Below are positions 1-8,899 of a stretch of DNA of 64,000 nucleotides, one piece after another. The stretch spans positions 1,488,001 to 1,552,000 of the forward strand of contig NZ_VIVQ01000001.1 in the NCBI RefSeq assembly GCF_007829035.1, read 5' to 3'. The first letter of the stretch is position 1. Every line of letters begins with the position of its first letter. Origin of the DNA: Rudaeicoccus suwonensis. Lineage in GTDB: Bacteria; Actinomycetota; Actinomycetes; Actinomycetales; Dermatophilaceae. The notes under the pieces are model-generated. The model had not been told where the DNA came from and ran no database searches. It saw only the letters and a list, made by a program, of their open reading frames with translations. The position numbers and the translations under genes were made by a program.

Positions 1-216
1 CACGACACACTCCAACACTCGCTCCGCGCGAGATACGAAGCAGATCTCGCGGAGCTAAATGCCAAGTATCGTGACGAGCGTAAGGCGAGGTCGGAAACCT
101 TGCTGCGTGACGTTGATGCTGCATTGAGCGAGATAAAAGAAGCGTCACCTGCTTCTTCGCCGTACTTGGAGATGCTGCGGGACACGTTTGTAGAGGGACT
201 TGATAATATCGGCTAA
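1..216 (+). CDS. C-terminal end of an unidentified protein (partial)
   Basis: An open frame runs from base 1 to a TAA at 214-216 and gives the last 71 residues of a protein that begins left of the window. The segment is charged and helix-prone (ELNAKYRDERKARSE), compatible with a coiled coil, and ends ...FVEGLDNIG. I do not recognise the family. No gene follows closely downstream, so it looks like the last gene of its unit. Confidence 0.6.
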   Translation, partial: HDTLQHSLRARYEADLAELNAKYRDERKARSETLLRDVDAALSEIKEASPASSPYLEMLRDTFVEGLDNIG

Positions 217-734
217 ATGGGACCGGTTGCACCGAGGAATTGGTCGTATCGCGTCCTACGATGCCTCGGTCTTGCGCCCTCAAACTGGAGACTCACTGCA
301 CGCCTAGTCTCCGGTCCGGAAAATCGAATGATTCGGGCGCGAAACTTCTGACTTCATGCGAATAAGGTACTAGCTCGCTTATTTCGCAACTCGACAAGTT
401 GCACTAATGACGCGTTATTCGATGCCTGAAGTGAAATTGCATTAGATTACCATATGGTTGCGAGTAGTCATATGAAAGTGTTGGGTAAGTGCAATCTTGT
501 GCGCCGGGCAACGTTAGCATGATGTGCCGAATTCGGGTAAGTCCCATCCACTTCAAGGCGAACGGCCTGGGCCGTTCTTTTTGAGATCAGATCAGGTACA
601 GGCTTGAGCATGGGGAACAGTGCCCCTTGTTTGTTGCGCCGGGTAATCACGGGTCCTTGAAGATTTCGCTCGCTTCATAGTCGGTTGGCTACATCGATTC
701 TCCTGACAGGTAACAAGGCCAGGTCTCCGACAGG
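217..734. other. Non-coding stretch, relatively AT-rich
   Basis: No convincing gene is seen here. The part around 330-500 is clearly poorer in GC than the neighbourhood and contains two CATATG sites. A small terminator-like hairpin lies at 560-582. Such compositional shift next to a decayed lsr2 copy fits a region of past insertions and deletions. Confidence 0.5.
560..582 (+). terminator. Rho-independent terminator-like hairpin
   Basis: GAACGGCC (560-567) and GGCCGTTC (570-577) are perfect inverse complements, followed directly by TTTTT on the plus strand. The closest intact plus-strand gene ends at 216, so it may belong to a lost gene. Confidence 0.5.
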
Positions 735-1106
735 GTCGTGCACTTATAGGGAGAGCTGATAGTGAGTGTGCCGCCTGGAAGGCCACAGCAATCTCCTTGG
801 AAATCAGACCCCGGTCGGAGACCTTGTAGCCAGCGCTTCGTGCCTATTTCCGGATGGCGGCAGTTGCGATGGGTCTGTCTTGGTGGATCGCCGTGCCGCT
901 GCTGTGCTGCTGGTCTTGCGACCTCCAACACACCGTCCATGCTCGATGTAGGGCTTCAGGGCGTCGCGCAATTTCGAGGCGTTGGTGCCGGTCAGGTCGA
1001 TCCCGCACTGCACCCCATCCAGGGAGAACTAAACAGTCTTGCTACTCCCGGTGACTTCTTCGTCAGTGATGTCGTCAACGATAACTACCTGCACGGGCTG
1101 AGCCAT
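735..1106 (-). pseudogene. lsr2: Decayed lsr2 (nucleoid-associated xenogeneic silencer)
   Basis: From the ATG at 1106 the frame reads MAQPVQVVIVDDITDEEVTG, the typical Lsr2 start, but meets TAG at 1031-1029. Directly after the stop it continues FSLDGVQCGIDL and NASKLRDALKPYIEHGR, matching the Lsr2 dimerisation domain. After a shift to another frame near 855 it resumes ARSAGYKVSDRGLISKEIAV, the C-terminal AT-hook-like DNA-binding domain (usually R-G-R; here DRG). A second stop (TAG at 846-844) sits just before it. Two stops and a frameshift make a working protein very unlikely. Lsr2 normally coats and silences AT-rich foreign DNA. A functional copy presumably lies elsewhere in the chromosome; this one is a remnant, possibly an island-borne paralogue. 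The 3' limit is approximate. Confidence 0.85.
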
Positions 1107-1244
1107 AGGCGTCCTTCGGTTCGATGTTTTGTGTCGGTTCTCAGGTTTCCACGACCAATGCGGGTGAGGTCAACTCTTCCCTAGGGGTATCGAGCAAATT
1201 ACTATTGTTGCGTCGCCTAGTCTGTCATAAAATAGTTGTAGTAT

Positions 1245-2393
1245 ATGGCAGAAAAAGAATCATCAAAAGCTAAGATCTATCGCCTTAAGCTCACCATAGT
1301 GGGTACCGCGCTCGTGATCGCTGGTCTTCTCTGCAACATTTTGGGCGACTGGCTCTCGAGTAACAACGCCAACCATCTGCTGGTGTCGGCCGTCAACTCG
1401 CTCGGCGATGCCGCCATCTTCACCGGGGCGCTCGGCATCCTGCTCGACTTCGTCACTGGCCGTGAACGCGACGACAAGGACGAGGAACGTCAGCGCCGGA
1501 TCCTGAAAGAGATGACACCGGACTACATCGACGCGGTACTGCGCGCATTTTCTGCCGCACCGGAAGATTTGAAGCGTGTGGCCACCCCCGAGCTGCTCGA
1601 CAGCTTGGCAACCAATGTCATGGGTCTCCGACTCGGCGATGCCCAGTTCGCCAGAGAGATCTACGAAGATGTGCGCGATCAGGCGATCCGTGCTCCTGAG
1701 CGGTGGCACGACGTCGAGGTGTCGATTCGTCTCTCTACTGCAGTAGAGAGGAGTGCCGCAGGCACTCCTCTGTTCGATGTCTTAGTTGAGTGGGAGTACA
1801 CGACGGTGCCAAGTCACCCGGTGCGCAAGTTCGCCTGTGTGTCGGATCGTGATGAGTATGCCGACCTGATGGCCGACGTTCCAGCCACGAGCACATGGCT
1901 GATGACACCTCGACCCGGCTTCGACGCCGCTACCCGCGAATGCTTTGAACTGCTGAGCTTCACCGTCAATGGCGACGAGCGGAAGATCTCACGTAGTACG
2001 CGTAAGTCTGGGCAGACCTACAGCGTCCGCATCGGAGATGACCTTGTGCGGGCCGGTCAGCCAGTGCGCATCAAGCATCTGTTCCGAGTAGTGACGGCGC
2101 AGAGCGGCCACCGTTTGTACTTTGAGCTGGCCCAGCCGAGCAGAGACGTCAAGCTGACCGTCGACTACACAGATGCCGACATCGCTCGGTTGTCGATCGG
2201 GGACATGGTGACCAGCCTTCGCCGGGCGGAGATCAACCAGTACCCAAAGCAGCTCGACGCCAAGGTCATTAGCGCCGAGCTGCCTGGATGGGTGTTGCCA
2301 CGGGCTGGATTCACCCTGGTGTGGACGCTCGTCAGTGAGCAATCCGCGACAGCAGACGCTGCCACCAGCGCCGATCGTCCAACTGCGGCGTAA
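1245..2393 (+). CDS. Two-helix membrane protein with a C-terminal soluble domain, unknown function
   Basis: 382 residues. Two hydrophobic helices lie near residues 15-35 (LTIVGTALVIAGLLCNILG) and 46-67 (LLVSAVNSLGDAAIFTGALG), followed by a charged linker (GRERDDKDEERQRR) and about 300 residues of soluble, strand-rich sequence that should sit in the cytoplasm. There are no catalytic motifs I recognise. The ATG at 1245 is the only sensible start, since the sequence upstream is AT-rich and non-coding. It stands alone between the lsr2 remnant and an XRE regulator in an accessory region, where such two-helix-plus-soluble-domain proteins are often membrane-linked effectors; that role is a guess from context. 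Confidence 0.7.
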   Translation: MAEKESSKAKIYRLKLTIVGTALVIAGLLCNILGDWLSSNNANHLLVSAVNSLGDAAIFTGALGILLDFVTGRERDDKDEERQRRILKEMTPDYIDAVLRAFSAAPEDLKRVATPELLDSLATNVMGLRLGDAQFAREIYEDVRDQAIRAPERWHDVEVSIRLSTAVERSAAGTPLFDVLVEWEYTTVPSHPVRKFACVSDRDEYADLMADVPATSTWLMTPRPGFDAATRECFELLSFTVNGDERKISRSTRKSGQTYSVRIGDDLVRAGQPVRIKHLFRVVTAQSGHRLYFELAQPSRDVKLTVDYTDADIARLSIGDMVTSLRRAEINQYPKQLDAKVISAELPGWVLPRAGFTLVWTLVSEQSATADAATSADRPTAA

Positions 2394-2518
2394 GTGTGAA
2401 GTCGCCACCACCGGCCATGTCAGGTCCTCCTTGTTCGATAGGCACCGTGTATGCCCAAACAGAGATTCCCATACATGTATGGTGGTGAGCAACCAAGGTC
2501 GGCCTCAACGTTGGTCGT

Positions 2519-2776
2519 GTGGCGCGGGCGAAGGAACTTCCTGAGGGGTGGGATGAGAAAGCCCGCCAGATCGGTATCCGCCTGCAGCGCGCCCGCCAGG
2601 CGCTCGACCTTAGCCAGGAAGAAGTCGCTCACCGCGCAGGCATCTCGGCGTACACCTACCAGAAGTTCGAAAAGGGCGAATCCAAGCCCGGTACACCCTT
2701 GAATCCGCGGCTGACGACACTGCTCGCGCTATGCGACGCGCTGCAGGTCTCGCTCCATCACGTTGTCAATGATTAG
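2519..2776 (+). CDS. Small XRE-family (Cro/C1-type) DNA-binding protein
   Basis: 85 residues starting at a GTG. Residues 16-70 form a five-helix HTH_3 domain: IGIRLQRARQALDLSQEEVA followed by AGISAYTYQKFEKGESKPG, with the recognition helix in the second block. Nearly the whole protein is the domain, as in controller proteins of restriction systems and phage repressors. It lies 126 bp after the membrane protein and points toward the methyltransferase locus, so it may control the defence-like genes downstream. The target site is not evident. Confidence 0.8.
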   Translation: MARAKELPEGWDEKARQIGIRLQRARQALDLSQEEVAHRAGISAYTYQKFEKGESKPGTPLNPRLTTLLALCDALQVSLHHVVND

Positions 2777-2819
2777 TACTGACAAATGGATCGCGGTCGG
2801 TAATGCTGGATGCAATGAA

Positions 2820-3416
2820 CTAGACGCTCGATCCTGTGAGATCGCCGAGTTCGTGTAACAACGTGATGATCCACTCATCCTGGTCCTCTGCAGCAGGCGC
2901 GGACTTTGCCTCCAAGAGGCGCTGCAGCGCTTCGATTATTGACTCAGGATCGGCACTGTCCGCGTGGAGACATAAGAATGAGATCCAAGTACCGGCTTCA
3001 ATACCAAGCAACGGCACCTTCCGAGCTGATTCGATGAAGTCATCCATCAACGGAAGGTACCTCGAAAGCCTTCCGAAGTTTTCGCCGCCGTCGTCAGCCG
3101 GCACGGCTATCACTTGGTCAGCCTTGGAAGAATACGGCGCGGCGTCTGCCGGATGATGAATTGTCACGTCGGGATATTTGGACTTACGGACGTACTGCCG
3201 GGGAGGACCCGCTTGGTTGACCAGTGCCACGACTGACTGTCTTGAGATCCCGTATGCGGTCGCAAGTTCGTAGGGTGATTTACCGCTGCTGTAGCGCGCG
3301 AGCAAAGCGGTACGCTCGTCATCAGTGAAGCGCCAGGCGATGGGATGAGGTTTCACGGGCCTTGTAGCAGGCGCCGGGGGATAGTCGGCAGCGGACTCAG
3401 CGGCTCGTCGTAGCAT
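2820..3416 (-). CDS. Helix-turn-helix protein with recombinase-type DNA-binding motif
   Basis: 198 residues from ATG 3416; the frame could extend further upstream, but that part has poor coding character. An HTH sits near residues 28-65 (DDERTALLARYSSGKSPYEL then ATAYGISRQSVVALVNQAG), the kind found at the C-terminus of serine recombinases, here without a catalytic domain. The remaining 100 residues (LLGIEAGTWISFLCLHADSA) are not recognised. Two further lone proteins with similar motifs lie at 16.5 kb and 37.3 kb. Confidence 0.6.
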   Translation of the reverse strand: MLRRAAESAADYPPAPATRPVKPHPIAWRFTDDERTALLARYSSGKSPYELATAYGISRQSVVALVNQAGPPRQYVRKSKYPDVTIHHPADAAPYSSKADQVIAVPADDGGENFGRLSRYLPLMDDFIESARKVPLLGIEAGTWISFLCLHADSADPESIIEALQRLLEAKSAPAAEDQDEWIITLLHELGDLTGSSV

Positions 3417-3700
3417 TCTAAGCTGATATCTCGGGTTTGAGCGTTGAGTGACGACCCCGACTTGAGGTCGTGGAGCAGCGTTGCACATTACCGGTGGCAC
3501 GAACTGAGGAACCGAAGCGGAGCGCCCAGATCTGGGGCTTCTGTGACGTGACCGGAGACCTTGGCCTCAACCGATGGCCGAGCCGCAGACACAGCGGTCC
3601 GACACGCCCTTGCAGATCGGGAGCATGGTCCCGAAGGTGGTCCGGGACCTTGATATCCTTTCTAGATGCACGATCAAGGTTGCGCGAACTGAGATGTGAG

Positions 3701-4015
3701 GTGGCTCAAGTGGCTGCAGCCGAACATTCACGTCTGCTACCGACGGGTAAATGCTGGTGCGGATGCGGAGAGGAAGTCGCCCTCGGCGCTTTCTTTGCTC
3801 GTGGGCACGACAAGATCGCTGAGGCGGCTCTGCTCGCCGCTAGGTATGGCGGCTCTGTAGCGCAATTGCTCCGCACACATGGGTATGACGCAGAACACTC
3901 GGTTACTGCCGATGCGGTGCAGTTGGGGGTTTGGGAACGGTGCTCTCACTCTGGCTGCAGCTATGCTGGCGCGCCTGCGAGTGTTCGTAACCACTGTACA
4001 AAGGCTGACCACTGA
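3701..4015 (+). CDS. Small CxCGC...GHD zinc-binding-type protein
   Basis: About 104 residues from the GTG at 3701 (VAQVAAAEHSRL); the longer frame upstream lacks coding character. The centre reads CWCGCGEEVALGAFFARGHD, a compact Cys-cluster/GHD motif seen in short proteins of phages and mobile elements, and a second CSHSGC...H...C...H cluster near the end resembles a zinc finger. Its TGA overlaps the ATG of the methyltransferase (TGATG at 4013-4017), so the two are probably translated together. Function unknown; an accessory or DNA-binding subunit of the modification unit is plausible. Confidence 0.6.
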   Translation: MAQVAAAEHSRLLPTGKCWCGCGEEVALGAFFARGHDKIAEAALLAARYGGSVAQLLRTHGYDAEHSVTADAVQLGVWERCSHSGCSYAGAPASVRNHCTKADH

Positions 4016-6045
4016 TGGTGCGGTCTTCGGCCAGACCACACGCTGCGGCGTCGGACCGGAACGGATCCAGCCACGAGCCACGTGCCGCAACGATTCACAG
4101 CCCGCTTAGACATTTTGACGCTGAGGCCGTCAGCGTGAAGGTACGCCGCGAGGTCCGGAATCGTGAGGTGTACCTGCCACCCGTAAGCACCTACCGCTGG
4201 TGGGCTCGCCGGACCGAGGCTGTAAGTGGATCGATCATCGACGCGGTTAGCGTTGACCGCCCTGGGCGGATGGTCGTCAGCGACCCCTTTGCTGGCGGGG
4301 GTGTCATTCCCTTGGCAGCGGTTATGCGCGGGCACTCTGTGTACGCCCAGGACTTGAACCCGTGGGCGGCGCAGGGTCTAGCGTCGATGCTGGCTCTGCC
4401 AGATCCTGAAGCTTTGAGAGAGGGCATCGCTGCGTTGACTCAGCGGGTGCTGACGAGCGCACAAGCGGCTTACGGCACTGTCCTGACGAACGGAACCCCA
4501 GCTCTCGTGAGCCATACATTCCGGGTAGCTGTCGCGCCATGCACAGCCTGTGGTCTGGGCCGGCGAATCTTTCCGCATGCACTCGTGAGTCTCACGAGTC
4601 GCGTCGAGAGGAATCTCCCCGAGGCGTTCCTGGCATGCCCAAACGGCCATCTGTTCAAGGGGCGTCGGGACATGGTCGCTGCATGCTCGACCTGCGGAGA
4701 GCTAACAGATCCGGCTCGTGCGTACACACCTAGGCGAGTCATCACTTGCCCTTGTGGCCACCAGGACAGGCTTCAGGACCGGGCGAGGGCAACGGGCCTG
4801 ACGTGGGAAGTCGTGCTGGTGGAGCGCGCGGGCGGTGGGCGACGTGAGCTTTCGTTGCCGACGTCCGGCGAGCTGGCCGCCGCTGAGGCCATGCATCTGG
4901 ACCCGCGGATGCAACTCGGCGCCATCCCGGAGGGTCAGGAGACCGCGGTCCTCAGACGCCACGGATTCCGCAGCTGGGAAGACCTCTACCCGCGCCGCCA
5001 GCGCGCCATGGTCGAGAAGCTCCTTGAACTCGCATCTAGCTGCTCGCCTGACGCTGACGTGGTTGCCGCGCTGAAACTCGCCATCATTGGTTCCACCGAG
5101 ATGGCTGGCCACCTTTCTCGATGGGACCGGTACTACCTAAAGAGTTACGAGTCGATGGCTGGCCACCGGTTTAACTTCACGACGCTTCCAGTGGAACCGA
5201 ACGCATGGGGTACCACAACAAGTGGACGAGGTACCACTCTGCGGCGTGTCGTGCAGCTGATCAAGTCCGCGGAGTGGCTCAAGGAGAGAACCGGCGGTGG
5301 GCTGCAAATTGCGGGCCCGCTCGCCGCCAGTGCGCCAATGGTTCCAGCCTTGCTCGGACAGGATGTCGATGGCCAGTCGCTGGAACGCCCCGACGTCCTC
5401 GTGGTCGTCGGGAGTTCCCAACGGCAGCTCCTGCCCACTGGTTCGGTCGACCTGGTCTTGACTGACCCGCCGTACCACGACGACGTGCAGTACGGGGAGC
5501 TTTCGCAGCCGCTGCAGGCATGGGCTGGCCTCACGTCGGCAGAATCAGGAGGAGATGCCGTAGTCAACCGAGCTACGGGACAACTCGTCGCCGCTGGCAG
5601 CTATACCGCGCTGCTTGCCTCGATCTTTCGGGAGTCCGCACGGTTGCTGCGCGATGCCGGGCACCTGATCTTTAGCTATGCGAATCGTGATCCCCAAGCA
5701 TGGGCGCAACTCTTGGAGGCGCTACAGAGCGCGGGGCTCCGGGCCGTTGGCTGCACGATCGTTCACAGCGAGAACGAGACAGATCATGCGAAGAGGAACG
5801 TTCGCGCTTGCACCTTGGATCTGTTATTGGACTTAGTCCCACTGTCCGGTATCGCGGTCGCTAAGCATCGACCCACCGTGGGTGATACAGCCGAGGAGAA
5901 ATTCCTCGGCATCATCGCTGAATACGTATTGGCCGTGGGTGAACTGGATACGAACTGGCAGAAGGAGTTCCTTGAGGCAACTTCCTCCGCCGAGTTCTTA
6001 CAGCCCCGTCGTGCCCGTCGCTCGAATGGTCTGGACACCAGCTAG
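4015..6045 (+). CDS. DUF1156-type adenine/cytosine-N4 DNA methyltransferase
   Basis: 676 residues. The N-terminal block YLPPVSTYRWWARR (53-66) followed by DPFAGGGVIPL (90-100) is the DUF1156 signature with the AdoMet-binding FxGxG motif, and DPPY (484-487) is the catalytic motif IV of amino-methyltransferases. Between them lie several zinc-ribbon Cys pairs (CTACG, CPNGH, CSTCG, CPCGH). It should methylate exocyclic amines of A or C in DNA, as the modification arm of a restriction-like system. It is coupled to the CxCGC gene upstream. Its stop is only 23 bp from the stop of the convergent nuclease gene, so the two halves of the locus face each other. No specificity subunit is adjacent. Confidence 0.85.
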   Translation: MVRSSARPHAAASDRNGSSHEPRAATIHSPLRHFDAEAVSVKVRREVRNREVYLPPVSTYRWWARRTEAVSGSIIDAVSVDRPGRMVVSDPFAGGGVIPLAAVMRGHSVYAQDLNPWAAQGLASMLALPDPEALREGIAALTQRVLTSAQAAYGTVLTNGTPALVSHTFRVAVAPCTACGLGRRIFPHALVSLTSRVERNLPEAFLACPNGHLFKGRRDMVAACSTCGELTDPARAYTPRRVITCPCGHQDRLQDRARATGLTWEVVLVERAGGGRRELSLPTSGELAAAEAMHLDPRMQLGAIPEGQETAVLRRHGFRSWEDLYPRRQRAMVEKLLELASSCSPDADVVAALKLAIIGSTEMAGHLSRWDRYYLKSYESMAGHRFNFTTLPVEPNAWGTTTSGRGTTLRRVVQLIKSAEWLKERTGGGLQIAGPLAASAPMVPALLGQDVDGQSLERPDVLVVVGSSQRQLLPTGSVDLVLTDPPYHDDVQYGELSQPLQAWAGLTSAESGGDAVVNRATGQLVAAGSYTALLASIFRESARLLRDAGHLIFSYANRDPQAWAQLLEALQSAGLRAVGCTIVHSENETDHAKRNVRACTLDLLLDLVPLSGIAVAKHRPTVGDTAEEKFLGIIAEYVLAVGELDTNWQKEFLEATSSAEFLQPRRARRSNGLDTS

Positions 6046-6068
6046 CGCATGGGACCTTTGCACCACGC

Positions 6069-6995
6069 TCAGCTATGTGCGTCTAGCGGGAGACCCGGTT
6101 GGAAATCCGTGATGGCAATGCTGAGTCGAACATTCGTCCATCGACCCTGGGCCGACACGTCGCGTGGGAGGTGCGGGACAAGATTCACCGAAGAACACCA
6201 GCCGATAAGCTCCAAGGTGTCGTCGCGGTTGCGTCGTACTGCCACGAGGGACCAGCCAGGATCTCTCGCGCCTACCGTTGCCTCGTTGCGCGAAAGGAAG
6301 AACTCCACACGACCCACCGAGGCGCTGCTCGTCGTCTTGACCTCAATGCGGTGGCGATGGCCGGTGGTGTCGGGGCTGGCGACGTCGTAACCCAGTTCGT
6401 CGCTGCGGAGACTGACCCGACTCACGGCGGCGGCCAGATCTCGCCGATCTCGCCCGCGTAGGTGGGCCTGGCAAAGTTCCACAACGAACTCTTCGCCCCG
6501 CGCTCCTTGTTCGGCGAGCTGGACAGCATCCAGTGTTCGCCCCACGCTCATCAAGAGCGCCTCGCGTCGTGTCGCATCCTCAAGCACCTGTTCCAGAGCC
6601 TCTTGGTCGGCCTCTGGGACGTTCTCCCACCGGACCTCGTCGTCGACGACAGCTGCGTACAACCACAGCGGCGGTTCTTCGAGCATCAGCTCTTGCAGAA
6701 GCAGCTCAGCGGCAACATCACCGGGCAGACTGCACAGGCTGAGCAGCGTCGGTGTGGGCACATGGTTGCTGTCTTTGATGACTACCAGGTGCGCCCGTTG
6801 AAGAAGGACGTGCCCTGCTTGCAGGTCTTGCGAGCGGTATAGGCCGCCCGTGGCGAGTTGGTCATAGCTCACGGCAAGAGAAGCTTCGCTGTTTCCCGCT
6901 TCGTCCAGAATGCGGCCTGCCAGGACCGCGGCCTGCAGTTGATAGGCCGTCGGCGTCGACCGTACAGGTCGGCTCTCGTGGGCAGCGTTGCTCAC
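6069..6995 (-). CDS. DUF3883-type (PD-(D/E)XK-like) putative nuclease
   Basis: 308 residues from a GTG that overlaps the helicase stop by four bases (GTGA at 6995-6992). The C-terminal 100 residues read LRSDELGYDVASPDTTGHRH, then IEVKTTSSASVGRVEFFLS, then WSLVAVRR; the pattern GYD...IEVKTT is the DUF3883 core, a predicted restriction-endonuclease-like fold in which the E-x-K of IEVKTT (about residues 215-220) is catalytic. The N-terminal 190 residues are helical and not recognised. As last gene of the operon after a SNF2 helicase and opposite a methyltransferase, it is the best candidate for the cleavage subunit. Function inferred from fold and context. Confidence 0.75.
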   Translation of the reverse strand: MSNAAHESRPVRSTPTAYQLQAAVLAGRILDEAGNSEASLAVSYDQLATGGLYRSQDLQAGHVLLQRAHLVVIKDSNHVPTPTLLSLCSLPGDVAAELLLQELMLEEPPLWLYAAVVDDEVRWENVPEADQEALEQVLEDATRREALLMSVGRTLDAVQLAEQGARGEEFVVELCQAHLRGRDRRDLAAAVSRVSLRSDELGYDVASPDTTGHRHRIEVKTTSSASVGRVEFFLSRNEATVGARDPGWSLVAVRRNRDDTLELIGWCSSVNLVPHLPRDVSAQGRWTNVRLSIAITDFQPGLPLDAHS

Positions 6996-8899
6996 AGGTC
7001 CCCACGCAGGTGCGAGAAAAGGGCCACCATGTCGGCCGTCGAGTCCAAGGCCGGTCCGTAGTTCTCGTCAGAGGGCAGCGCCATTGTGCTCAGGTCGGGG
7101 TCGTCCAGCATCTCCCCGAGGCGCTCAGCCTTCTCCCTGATCCTCGAGTCGATGACTTCGTCGATAGTGCCAGTGGTGAGGAGGAACGTGATCCGGGTTT
7201 CTTGTCCGGGCGCGAGTCCCAGCCGGTGGATTCGGTCGACGCTCTGCAAGTACTGGCCCGCGTTGAAGGTGCGGTCGAGGTAGATGGCGTCGTGACAGAC
7301 TTGATGCAGGCTGACGCCCTCGCTCATCGCAGCCGGGTTGGCCAGCAAAACAGCACAAGCCGGATCGGTTCTGAAGCGAGCCAGCTCACTCTCCCTCGTC
7401 CGTACGGCGTTGGGATCGGTCAGCTCTGACGGAATGCCTCCGTAAATCAGGGCTGGCTGGTAAACCGCTAGCATCCGCTCAAGTGCCTGAAGATTTCTCA
7501 CGAAGTTGCTCCAGATAAGGGTCTTGCGCCCCTGTGAAGCGTTAGCTTCGATCATCTCGGCCAGCTGGCGGAATTTCGCCGGGGTCTCGTACTGGTTGTA
7601 CTCCTGCAGGAGATCCCACAGTGCGCTGCCGGGCGGAACGTCGAGCGGCGGGTGCCGGAACGTGATGGCGTCGTCGGAACTTGAACCCGCGGTGAGCAGC
7701 TGGGGGTTGGTGGCAGCTTCAAGGAGGTACATGACGATTTCGCCCATGCTCGCGAAGTTCGCGCGGTCCGTCATGCTGACGTCGAACGAGCCCACGTAGC
7801 GGTCCCTGAGAGCGTTGTAAATCTCTGCTTGAAGGGGATCAAGTCCGACCTCGACCACCCTCATCGTTGGCTGGTCGAGGCCCAGCTCGCTCTTACGAGT
7901 ACGGGCGAACAATGGCGCGATCACCCTGGCCACCATCGCGCCAGCATCTGACGGTGGCGGCGACACGAGCGCGTCGACGGGAAGGATCTTTTGACCCTGC
8001 CCTGGCCACAGGTAGTCCATAAGTGCGACGAGATCTTGAGGACTCTGCGGAGCTGGCGTTCCCGTAAGGATGTCTCGGCGCGCAGCCAAAAACGCGATGC
8101 TCAGACACGCGCTGCCGAACGTTCCATCCCAGCCCCGCTTCATGCGGTGCGCCTCGTCAAGGAGAACCAAGGTCGGTCTGCGACCTACCCACTCCGCCAC
8201 TGTGTCGTACCGACTGTCGAGGCGGTGGTAGTTGACGACGAGCACCTCAGCATCTTGCGGCGGCTGGTCCACGAGCGGAGCCACGACCGGCCGCTCTCCT
8301 TCGGGGAAGCAGTCGTCGACCTCGTTCTGCCAGGCGTCAAACGCTGAAAGTGGGGCCACGACGAGCATCTGCTCAACTCGACCGGCGGCTCGCTCGCTCT
8401 CATATACGGCATAGGCCACCGTCGTCTTGCCTGCTCCCGGCACAGAGAAGTTGGCGCCGTTGGCGAGTCCCAGCAATCTTCCGAGATCGCGGATCTGGAA
8501 GCTGCGGAGTGGCCGTGCAAAACGCGTGCCGGCGAGTCTTCTGGCGACCTGGGAATCATCCAGCGGCTGTGGGGAGGAGAGAGCCGCTTGCAGCAGCCTT
8601 CGTTGTGCACGGGTCTGGTGCAGAATGCCGTCGAGGTCTGGTGTTGAGATGATTCCGACGCCGTAACGCTGGCAGGCCGTGCGAAGCCAGACCATGTTGC
8701 TCAACAGCCGCTCAAGCGGAAGTACAACCTGCTCACCGGGGCTGTCGCCGTCGGAGCCCCATTCGCTGAGCACCTGCAGCCAGAACCCCTGGGGCACGTC
8801 GCCAAGGCGGGTGGCCTGCACTGACGGTGGGGTGCCAATCAAGGCCAGTCCGAGGGATGGCCCCGACTCGGCGTCGACGACAACGGCTGATTCAGTCAC
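6992..8899 (-). CDS. SNF2-family DNA helicase/translocase
   Basis: About 635 residues from GTG 8899; an earlier start at 9016 would overlap the previous gene by 125 bp. Walker A is PGAGKTT (near 150), Walker B is LLDEAHR (near 245), motif III is LTGTPAPQSP, and the C-terminal lobe has AAMSEGVSLHQVCHDAIYLD and motif VI QSVDRIHRLG. This is the SNF2/Swi2 arrangement: double-strand DNA translocation by ATP hydrolysis rather than strand separation. The start overlaps the ParB-like gene by eight bases and the stop overlaps the nuclease start, so all three are likely made in fixed ratio. The role would be the motor of a restriction complex. Confidence 0.88.
   Translation of the reverse strand: MTESAVVVDAESGPSLGLALIGTPPSVQATRLGDVPQGFWLQVLSEWGSDGDSPGEQVVLPLERLLSNMVWLRTACQRYGVGIISTPDLDGILHQTRAQRRLLQAALSSPQPLDDSQVARRLAGTRFARPLRSFQIRDLGRLLGLANGANFSVPGAGKTTVAYAVYESERAAGRVEQMLVVAPLSAFDAWQNEVDDCFPEGERPVVAPLVDQPPQDAEVLVVNYHRLDSRYDTVAEWVGRRPTLVLLDEAHRMKRGWDGTFGSACLSIAFLAARRDILTGTPAPQSPQDLVALMDYLWPGQGQKILPVDALVSPPPSDAGAMVARVIAPLFARTRKSELGLDQPTMRVVEVGLDPLQAEIYNALRDRYVGSFDVSMTDRANFASMGEIVMYLLEAATNPQLLTAGSSSDDAITFRHPPLDVPPGSALWDLLQEYNQYETPAKFRQLAEMIEANASQGRKTLIWSNFVRNLQALERMLAVYQPALIYGGIPSELTDPNAVRTRESELARFRTDPACAVLLANPAAMSEGVSLHQVCHDAIYLDRTFNAGQYLQSVDRIHRLGLAPGQETRITFLLTTGTIDEVIDSRIREKAERLGEMLDDPDLSTMALPSDENYGPALDSTADMVALFSHLRGDL

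Noticed and set aside
3417-3500. Longer N-terminus of the HTH gene at 2820
   Set aside because: The extra 28 residues overlap the frame upstream of the CxCGC gene and show no conserved character.
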